Source: Apopatosoma sp963618495 (GTDB taxonomy: Bacteria > Bacillota > Clostridia > Oscillospirales > CAG-272). From it: a stretch of 12,481 nucleotides of DNA. The DNA is taken from the NCBI GenBank assembly GCA_963618495.1, contig CAVESF010000038.1, positions 1 through 12,481 of the forward strand, given 5' to 3'. Below, piece after piece: positions 7,793 through 12,481 of this stretch. Numbering within the stretch: position 1 is the first letter of the stretch; every line of letters begins with the position of its first letter. The notes beneath the pieces are model-generated. The model was not told the DNA's origin, did not search any database, and saw nothing but the letters and a program-made list of their open reading frames with translations. The position numbers and the translations under genes were made by a program.

Positions 7793-8071
7793 AGAAACCA
7801 CGCTTTTTGCGCGTTTCCGTATAAATTTTCCGAGGTTGAAATTACCTCGGTTTTCTTTTTTTGCATGGCTTTTTTCTTTACGGCGCAAGACTTTCAGATT
7901 GCCATTCAAAAGATATTTATCATATATCCAACGATATACCGTTCTCCACGACGGCGTTTTTTCAAACGGGGACGGCGCACAGGAGATTTGTTCCGCGGAA
8001 AATTCCGCATCCTTGCAGCAGAGAGACAGAAAACATTGGTCAACAAAAAATGCTCTTAATCCGAATGGAAA
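7784..8071 (-). pseudogene. Relic of an IS30-family-like transposase
   Basis: Reading the minus strand from 8071 down to the stop at 7784-7786 gives an open frame without a usable start. It contains FSAEQIS (about 8002-7982), TVYRWIYDKYL (about 7939-7907), LKVLRRKEKS and RGNFNLGKFIRKR (about 7850-7812). These match, from memory, the central segment of IS30-type transposases (...SPEQI...TVYRWI...LRRKGK...RGxFNIGxxIxKRP...). The N-terminal helix-turn-helix and nearly all of the DDE catalytic domain are absent, and I see no terminal inverted repeats. It is therefore a decayed internal fragment. Its 3' end overlaps the kinase fragment on the other strand. Confidence 0.6.
7830..7862 (+). terminator. 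Intrinsic terminator-like hairpin behind the hydrolase region
   Basis: A 7-bp perfect stem CCGAGGT/ACCTCGG with a 7-base loop is followed by TTTTCTTTTTTT. In the plus direction it would end hydrolase transcription before the nrd operon. The same bases are the RGNFNLG codons and the Lys-rich codons of the antisense transposase relic, so the terminator seems to derive from it. Confidence 0.75.
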
Positions 8072-8100
8072 TTATCATGAATATCTATATACGGTATAAT
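8072..8100 (+). promoter_or_regulatory. Possible upstream promoter (P2) of the nrd operon
   Basis: TTATCA (8072-8077) is 17 bases from a perfect TATAAT (8095-8100). The -35 matches consensus at 4 of 6 positions. Transcription would start about 90 bases before nrdG, upstream of both NrdR-like boxes. Confidence 0.35.
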
Positions 8101-8113
8101 TTTTTTGCCGAAG

Positions 8114-8160
8114 ATACAATATATAGATTTTTGCTATTGACATTTGTCGCAAAATAGTGT
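8114..8160 (+). promoter_or_regulatory. Tandem NrdR-box-like operators
   Basis: Box 1 (8114-8129, ATACAATATATAGATT) agrees at about 13 of 16 positions with the published NrdR pattern acaCwAtATaTwGtgt. Box 2 (8145-8160, TGTCGCAAAATAGTGT) has a good right half (TAGTGT) and about 9 of 16 overall. The two starts are 31 bp apart, the usual three-helical-turn spacing of paired NrdR boxes. Box 1 lies just upstream of the -35 and box 2 fills the -35/-10 spacer, so binding would block RNA polymerase. NrdR is the dATP/ATP-sensing repressor of ribonucleotide reductase genes; the regulator gene is not in this window. Confidence 0.65.
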
Positions 8161-8165
8161 ATACT
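8137..8165 (+). promoter_or_regulatory. Main sigma-A-type promoter of the nrd operon
   Basis: TTGACA (8137-8142) and TATACT (8160-8165) are separated by exactly 17 bases; the -35 is perfect and the -10 has one mismatch. Transcription would start near 8172, giving a leader of about 27 bases with the ribosome site in it. Confidence 0.85.
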
Positions 8166-8183
8166 AACAAAAAACAACAATAA

Positions 8184-8190
8184 AGGAGTG
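8184..8190 (+). promoter_or_regulatory. Ribosome binding site selecting the TTG start of the activase
   Basis: AGGAGTG lies 8 bases before TTG 8199. The first in-frame ATG (8220) is 29 bases away with no site of its own, so TTG is the likely start. Confidence 0.75.
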
Positions 8191-8198
8191 AGCTGATT

Positions 8199-8882
8199 TT
8201 GATTGCGGGGGTACAGAAGATGACTTTGCTTGACTATCCGGGCAAGGTCGCCTGCACAGTATTTTTTTCCGGCTGTAATCTCCGTTGCCCTTACTGTCAC
8301 AATCCCGGACTTGCGCTGTCAGAGAAGACCGGAAATGAGATTTCAGAAAAGGAACTGATGGATTTTCTTTCATCGAGGCGGGGGAAACTGGACGGAGTCT
8401 GCATTACCGGCGGAGAGCCAACGTTGCAATCCGGATTGCCCGACTTGATCCGGGCTATTCGGGAGCTCGGTTTTTCGGTCAAACTGGACAGCAACGGAAC
8501 CGCGCCGGAAATGCTGCGGCATCTTTTACAAGAAGGTCTGCTTGACTATGTGGCAATGGACATCAAGAACAGTCCATCCCATTATATCGAAACGTGCGGC
8601 GCCGATATAATGGAAAAAGTCACGGAAAGTGTTGCGCTGCTGTTAAACTGCAAAATTGACTATGAATTTCGCACGACCGTATGCCATCCGTTTCATACGC
8701 CGAAAGAGATGGAGGAAATAGGGCAATGGCTGAGAGGCGCAGAGAAGTATTACATCCAGCCTTTTGTCGATTCAGGACGGCTGCTCGGTCAAGGAGTAAC
8801 CGCACTTGACGAAACAGAACTGAAAGAACTGTTGGAAGCTGTGCTTCCGTACATCCCCGCCGCCAGAATCCGCGGCATGTAG
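8199..8882 (+). CDS. nrdG: Anaerobic ribonucleoside-triphosphate reductase activating protein (radical SAM)
   Basis: A 227-residue radical-SAM enzyme that cleaves S-adenosylmethionine and puts the glycyl radical on NrdD. The [4Fe-4S] motif C-x3-C-x2-C is Cys26, Cys30 and Cys33 (GCNLRCPYCHN). Other family marks are LLDYPGKVACTVFFSGC at the N-terminus (the TIGR02495 subtype), GGEP at 71-74 (SAM amino group), DSNG at 97-100, AMDIK at 119-123 and YEFRTT at 155-160. Length is normal for this subtype, which is longer than the ~155-residue E. coli NrdG. It starts with TTG at good distance from AGGAGTG. It is first in the operon; nrdD follows after 39 bases, supporting the role. Some proteins of this subtype are annotated only as pyruvate-formate-lyase-activating-like; the neighbour decides for NrdG. 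Confidence 0.92.
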   Translation: MIAGVQKMTLLDYPGKVACTVFFSGCNLRCPYCHNPGLALSEKTGNEISEKELMDFLSSRRGKLDGVCITGGEPTLQSGLPDLIRAIRELGFSVKLDSNGTAPEMLRHLLQEGLLDYVAMDIKNSPSHYIETCGADIMEKVTESVALLLNCKIDYEFRTTVCHPFHTPKEMEEIGQWLRGAEKYYIQPFVDSGRLLGQGVTALDETELKELLEAVLPYIPAARIRGM

Positions 8883-8921
8883 GCATTATAAAAAATAATT
8901 AAAGACAGGAGTTAAAATATC

Positions 8922-11282
8922 ATGTATAAAGTAATCAAACGAGACGGCAGAGTTGCCGATTTCAACATAACCCGCATCTCTCACGCTATTACCAAAGCCT
9001 TTGACGCTACCCATATGCCATACAATCAAGATATTCTTGATATGCTGGCACTTCAGGTAACGGCAGATTTTGCTCCGAAGGTCAAAGACGATACGATCGA
9101 TGTCGAATCCATTCAGGACAGTGTGGAAAAGACCCTGCAGAGAGCCGGTTACGACAAGGTAGCCAAGGCTTATATTCTGTATCGGAGAAATAGAGAAAAA
9201 CTCCGTAGTATGAGTTCTACCATACTGGACTATAAGGGACTTGTGGACGGATATCTGAAAGTATCAGACTGGCGGGTAAAAGAGAACTCCACCGTGACAT
9301 ATTCTGTAGGCGGACTGATTCTTTCCAATTCCGGCGCCATCACCGCAAACTATTGGCTGAGTGAAATATACGATGATGAGATCGCCGATGCGCATCGTAA
9401 TGCCGACCTGCATCTGCACGACCTTTCCATGCTGACCGGCTATTGCGCCGGCTGGAGCTTAAAGCAGCTTCTGCAGGAGGGGCTTGGCGGCATTCCCGGA
9501 AAGATTACCTCCGCTCCGGCAAAGCACCTGGCTACGCTGTGCAACCAAATGGTCAACTTCCTCGGCATTATGCAAAACGAATGGGCGGGAGCGCAGGCAT
9601 TTTCAAGCTTTGATACCTATCTTGCTCCTTTTGTCCGTGCGGACAAGCTGAGCTATAACGAAGTCAAGCACTGTATTGAAAGCTTTGTATACGGTGTCAA
9701 TACGCCCAGCCGCTGGGGCACACAGGCTCCCTTTTCCAATATCACACTTGACTGGACTGTTCCTGCCGATCTTGCAGATCAGCCCTGCATCGTAGGAGGA
9801 AAGCCGATGGATTTCACCTACGGAGACTGCAAAGCGGAAATGGATATGATCAACCGTGCCTTTATCGAGGTCATGATCGATGGCGACGCAAACGGACGCG
9901 GATTCCAGTATCCTATTCCGACATATTCCATAACCAAAGATTTTGATTGGAGCGAGACAGAAAATAACCGTCTGCTCTTTGAGATGACAGCAAAATTCGG
10001 TACTCCTTATTTCTCCAATTATATCAATTCGGATATGGAACCGTCCGATGTACGCAGTATGTGCTGCCGTCTGCGCCTTGATCTGCGCGAACTGCGCAAA
10101 AAGTCCGGCGGCTTCTTCGGCAGCGGTGAATCCACAGGCTCAATCGGCGTTGTTACCATCAATATGCCGCGAATCGCCTATCTTTCGGCTGACGAAGAGG
10201 AATTCTTTACCCGCCTTGACCGAATGATGGATATTGCCGCGCGCAGTCTGAAAATCAAGCGGACAACAGTCGGCAAGCTGATGGAGGAAGGGCTTTATCC
10301 GTATACCAAGCGATATCTCGGCAGCTTTGACAATCACTTCTCAACTATCGGGTTGCTCGGCATGAACGAGGCGGGACTCAATGCGGCATGGTTGCGCAAG
10401 GATCTGACGCACGAGGAAACACAGGATTTTGCCGTTCGCGTGCTGAACCACATGCGCGAGCGCCTGTCCGATTATCAGGAGCAGTACGGCGATCTTTACA
10501 ATCTGGAGGCAACTCCTGCCGAGTCCACCTCTTACCGCCTTGCCAAACACGACAAGCAGCGGTATCCGGATATTATCACGGCGCATGAGGGAGCAACTCC
10601 GTACTATACCAATTCCAGCCATCTGCCTGTCGGATATACCGAGGATGTGTTTGCCGCACTTGATGTGCAGGACAAGCTCCAGACGCTGTACACCAGCGGT
10701 ACGGTGTTCCATACTTTCCTTGGAGAAAAACTGCCGGATTGGAAGGCTGCAGCCGCCCTTGTGCGAAAAATTGCCGAGAACTACGAGCTGCCGTATTATA
10801 CGTTGTCTCCGACCTATTCCATCTGTGCCGATCACGGCTATCTTGCGGGAGAACAGACAGTCTGCCCGTACTGCGGCAGAAAGACCGAGGTCTACAGCCG
10901 CATTACCGGCTATTACCGCCCTGTGCAGAACTGGAACGATGGCAAAGCACAGGAATTCAAGGATAGAAAGACCTATAATGTCGGTCAGATCCGGCAGGAA
11001 GCCGAGCCTGAAGTACAGGACTGCTGTGTCGAGCCGGTAAAGGAGGTTGACGGATGTGTGCTCTATACTACTTCGAACTGCCCGAATTGCCGTGCCGTAA
11101 AGCCGCTTTTGCAGAAAGCCGGCGTGTGCTATGAGGAACGGAATGTGGAGGAATATATCGAAGAAGCTACGTTTTTGGGACTCAAGCAGGCACCTACACT
11201 TGTGGTGAAAACAGGAGATACGGTTTCGATGTATGCCGGTATTGCCGGAATCAAAGGGTTTTTGAAGGAGCTGCGTTCATGA
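8922..11282 (+). CDS. nrdD: Class III anaerobic ribonucleoside-triphosphate reductase with C-terminal glutaredoxin-like domain
   Basis: A 786-residue cytoplasmic glycyl-radical enzyme making dNTPs from NTPs without oxygen. Residues 1-95 are an ATP-cone (YKVIKRDGRVADFN...), the allosteric switch for overall activity. The catalytic barrel follows: HLHDLSMLTGYC with Cys175 (equivalent, by recall, to the substrate-side Cys175 of E. coli NrdD) and RSMCCRLRLD with Cys381/Cys382, one being the thiyl-radical Cys. Near the end of the core are Cys634, His637, Cys648 and Cys651 (SICADHG, CPYCG), a likely zinc site, and RITGYYRPV with Gly663 as radical site. The core ends near 690. Residues ~711-786 add a glutaredoxin/NrdH-like fold: LYTTSNCPNC (Cys720, Cys723), cis-Pro motif AP-T (757-759) and GIKGFLKEL. 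The extension makes the protein ~80 residues longer than usual. Start ATG has AGGAG 10 bases upstream. The last codon overlaps trxB, fitting a fused electron donor. Confidence 0.93.
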   Translation: MYKVIKRDGRVADFNITRISHAITKAFDATHMPYNQDILDMLALQVTADFAPKVKDDTIDVESIQDSVEKTLQRAGYDKVAKAYILYRRNREKLRSMSSTILDYKGLVDGYLKVSDWRVKENSTVTYSVGGLILSNSGAITANYWLSEIYDDEIADAHRNADLHLHDLSMLTGYCAGWSLKQLLQEGLGGIPGKITSAPAKHLATLCNQMVNFLGIMQNEWAGAQAFSSFDTYLAPFVRADKLSYNEVKHCIESFVYGVNTPSRWGTQAPFSNITLDWTVPADLADQPCIVGGKPMDFTYGDCKAEMDMINRAFIEVMIDGDANGRGFQYPIPTYSITKDFDWSETENNRLLFEMTAKFGTPYFSNYINSDMEPSDVRSMCCRLRLDLRELRKKSGGFFGSGESTGSIGVVTINMPRIAYLSADEEEFFTRLDRMMDIAARSLKIKRTTVGKLMEEGLYPYTKRYLGSFDNHFSTIGLLGMNEAGLNAAWLRKDLTHEETQDFAVRVLNHMRERLSDYQEQYGDLYNLEATPAESTSYRLAKHDKQRYPDIITAHEGATPYYTNSSHLPVGYTEDVFAALDVQDKLQTLYTSGTVFHTFLGEKLPDWKAAAALVRKIAENYELPYYTLSPTYSICADHGYLAGEQTVCPYCGRKTEVYSRITGYYRPVQNWNDGKAQEFKDRKTYNVGQIRQEAEPEVQDCCVEPVKEVDGCVLYTTSNCPNCRAVKPLLQKAGVCYEERNVEEYIEEATFLGLKQAPTLVVKTGDTVSMYAGIAGIKGFLKELRS
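11052..11279 (+). other. Fused glutaredoxin/NrdH-like domain of NrdD
   Basis: Codons 711-786 of nrdD. Features are the redox motif C-P-N-C (Cys720-Cys723) after a beta strand (CVLYTTS), an acidic helix (NVEEYIEEA), the cis-proline segment QAPTLVV and a terminal helix with GIKGFLKELRS. A linker with extra cysteines (Cys701, Cys702, Cys712) joins it to the reductase core. It probably reduces the active-site disulfide formed during turnover. Confidence 0.8.
11265..11270 (+). promoter_or_regulatory. Ribosome binding site of the thioredoxin-reductase-like gene
   Basis: AAGGAG lies inside the last nrdD codons, 8 bases before ATG 11279. With the ATGA overlap it indicates translational coupling. Confidence 0.75.
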
Positions 11283-12199
11283 CCGATATTGCAGTAATCG
11301 GCGGCGGTCCTGCCGGCTTAACCGCTGCGCTCTATGCCGCAAGAGCCGGAAAAAGCGTTACGGTATTTGAAAAAGAGTGCATCGGCGGACAGATCACAAG
11401 AGCTCCGCTGGTTGAAAATTATCCCGGTCTCGGGAATGTGTCCGGACTGCAGCTTGGCGACAGCATGGCGGCACAGGCAGAAACGGCGGGAGCAGAGATT
11501 CTTTTGGCGGAAGTGCAGGGAATCAAGCGAAAAGATGACGGTCTGTTTTTGCTTGATACGGATGAGGGTCAGTTTATTGCCGGCGCTGTGATCTATGCAG
11601 GCGGTGCCGAAGCCCGCACGCTGGGTCTTCCCGAGGAGGCTGCTCTGGTGGGCAGAGGAGTCAGTTACTGTGCGCTTTGTGACGGGGCTTTTTTTCAGGA
11701 TGAGACGGTTGCCGTGGTCGGCGGAGGCAATTCCGCATTTGACGATGCACTGCTGCTAAGCGAGCGGTGTCGTCAGGTGATTCTTATTCATCGCAACTCA
11801 GCATTTCGTGCCGAGCGGATTCAGATTGAACGGGCTTACGCAAAGCCGAACATCTCCATTATGACGGATACGGTAATTGTAAAGCTGCATTCCGATGACG
11901 GGAAACTGGTACGCCTGACGGTTGAAAAGGCAGACGGACACACAGTCACACTTGCCGTCACGGGACTGTTTGTGAATCTCGGAAGAGTTCCCGATACCGA
12001 ATTGCTCGCAGGGCTTGCGGAACGCGACAAAAACGGATATATCGATACCGATGACGGCATGGCATGTCCTTTGACGCCGGGGCTGTTTGCGGCAGGGGAT
12101 TGCTGTGCCAAAAAGGTGCGGCAGGTGACAACAGCCGTATCGGACGGTGCGATTGCCGCCGTTTCCGCCTGCGAGTATCTTGAAAAAACAAAAAGATAG
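11279..12199 (+). CDS. trxB: Thioredoxin-reductase-like FAD-dependent disulfide reductase
   Basis: A 306-residue flavoprotein of the low-molecular-weight thioredoxin reductase family, normal length. The FAD site is GGGPAG (8-13), with ENYPG (46-50) and the C-terminal AAGD (271-274) and RQVTTAVSDG. The redox disulfide is Cys131-Cys134 (YCALCDGAFF; usual CATC, here CALC). The pyridine-nucleotide site is VVGGGNSA (146-153) and HRNSAFRAER (171-180). In typical NADPH enzymes this reads HRRDxFRA, so one of the Arg residues that hold the 2'-phosphate is Asn here, and NADH preference is possible. The gene overlaps nrdD by ATGA and has AAGGAG 8 bases upstream, so it is co-translated. The natural partner is probably the redoxin domain at the end of NrdD. 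No clear terminator follows within 150 bases. A general thioredoxin reductase role is also possible. Confidence 0.88.
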   Translation: MTDIAVIGGGPAGLTAALYAARAGKSVTVFEKECIGGQITRAPLVENYPGLGNVSGLQLGDSMAAQAETAGAEILLAEVQGIKRKDDGLFLLDTDEGQFIAGAVIYAGGAEARTLGLPEEAALVGRGVSYCALCDGAFFQDETVAVVGGGNSAFDDALLLSERCRQVILIHRNSAFRAERIQIERAYAKPNISIMTDTVIVKLHSDDGKLVRLTVEKADGHTVTLAVTGLFVNLGRVPDTELLAGLAERDKNGYIDTDDGMACPLTPGLFAAGDCCAKKVRQVTTAVSDGAIAAVSACEYLEKTKR

Positions 12200-12344
12200 T
12201 GTCCGTGCATCATTATTCGGAGAAATATAAATACGCCTCTCCTCCCTATGCGGGTGAGAAGCAATCGATAAAATAACGCCCGTGTGAGGGTCGGGGGTCA
12301 TAAGAAAGTAATATCGTATTTTCTCAGGAACGGTGTGGCTTCGG
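12200..12344. other. Non-coding gap between trxB and a mobile-element recombinase
   Basis: I find no gene and no convincing terminator. The only structure is an imperfect inverted repeat around CTCCTCCC ... GGGTGAG (about 12220-12250). If the recombinase belongs to an integrated element, an attachment site or element end could lie here, but no repeat pair can be seen inside this window to prove it. Confidence 0.35.
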
Positions 12345-12357
12345 TCACGCCGTTTCC
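12327..12357. other. Hairpin overlapping the recombinase stop codon
   Basis: GGAACGGTGTG pairs with CACGCCGTTTCC (one bulge, one G-T pair) around a loop containing TTCG. It spans the last codons and stop of the minus-strand recombinase. No T tract follows on either strand, so a normal intrinsic terminator is not proven; it may still act as a 3' stabilising or weak termination structure. Confidence 0.45.
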
Positions 12358-12481
12358 TGTTTCAGCAGTTCTTCCACAGGAATAAAGCCCACAAGGTCAT
12401 AGGAAATGCGGATGCCCTGATGCCGTTTGCCGCTGGACTTGTCCGGGGCTTCAATGTAGATCGCCTTGACAAGCTCCCGCA
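12345..12481 (-). CDS. C-terminus of a large serine recombinase (DUF4368-type), truncated by window edge
   Basis: The minus strand encodes 44 residues ending in a TGA at 12347-12345: RELVKAIYIEAPDKS, then KRHQGIRISYDLVGFIP and EELLKQETA. This matches, from memory, the C-terminal DUF4368 domain of recombinase-family proteins found on conjugative and other integrative elements of Clostridia. Such enzymes excise and integrate elements using an N-terminal resolvase domain, which would lie to the right of the window. Whether the gene is intact cannot be seen. Its position suggests that a mobile element lies to the right and that its border is near the end of the nrd operon. Confidence 0.75.
   Translation of the reverse strand, partial: RELVKAIYIEAPDKSSGKRHQGIRISYDLVGFIPVEELLKQETA

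Larger units (their letters stand above)
7863..8198. other. Intergenic stretch: transposase relic, then nrd promoter region
   Basis: No intact gene is present. Up to about 8060 the stretch is the minus-strand transposase relic; a small inverted repeat (GCGGAA/TTCCGC, 7995-8008) lies in it without a T tract. From about 8070 it is AT-rich and holds two promoters and NrdR-box-like sequences described separately. Confidence 0.6.

Noticed and set aside
7995..8008. GCGGAA/TTCCGC hairpin as a terminator or operator
   Set aside because: Two-base loop, no T tract, and located inside the transposase relic.
7836..8157. Overlapping plus-strand ORFs of 64-98 codons between the hydrolase and the nrd operon
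   Set aside because: No motifs or ribosome sites; the opposite strand has recognisable transposase motifs across the same stretch.
10388..11040. Several plus-strand ORFs inside nrdD in other frames
   Set aside because: They lie entirely within the well-supported nrdD frame and are basic, low-complexity shadows.

Overview
The window looks like the chromosome of a strictly or facultatively anaerobic Bacillota, most likely a gut Clostridia lineage. The signs are a class III (oxygen-sensitive) ribonucleotide reductase system, AGGAG-type ribosome sites, sigma-A-like promoters, a DUF6273/MBG-type giant surface protein, and the tail of a large serine recombinase of the DUF4368 type. The species cannot be fixed from the sequence alone.

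Region 1 (1-6656) is the 3' part of a very large repetitive surface protein gene. The reading frame is open at the left edge, so the true start lies outside. The protein has Ig-like and Gly-rich linker sequence, an array of short beta-rich repeats, a DUF6273 domain plus an Ig-like domain, a second and longer repeat array (with a 711-bp, 237-aa super-period), eight MBG/YDG-type Ig-like modules (651-bp, 217-aa period), and a C-terminal pair of membrane helices. A 39-codon ORF and an intrinsic terminator follow.

Region 2 (6657-7862) holds an alpha/beta-hydrolase gene with a full Ser-Asp-His set. Behind it are remnants of other genes: the start of an HD-domain-like gene still joined to the hydrolase by an ATGA overlap and a good ribosome site, then a fragment of an aminoglycoside-phosphotransferase-like kinase, then on the minus strand a relic of an IS30-type transposase. 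A terminator-like hairpin is built from that relic.

Region 3 (8072-12199) is a compact anaerobic dNTP-synthesis operon: radical-SAM activase (nrdG type), class III reductase nrdD with an ATP-cone and a fused C-terminal glutaredoxin-like domain, and a thioredoxin-reductase-like flavoprotein overlapping nrdD by 4 bases. A strong promoter (TTGACA-17-TATACT) is covered by two NrdR-box-like sequences whose starts are 31 bp apart. I read the operon as self-sufficient: the activase makes the glycyl radical, the reductase turns NTPs into dNTPs, and electrons probably run from NAD(P)H through the flavoprotein to the fused redoxin domain instead of from formate.

Region 4 (12200-12481) is a short non-coding stretch, then the C-terminal 44 codons of a serine recombinase on the minus strand running off the right edge. 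This suggests that an integrated mobile element begins or ends just after the nrd operon.
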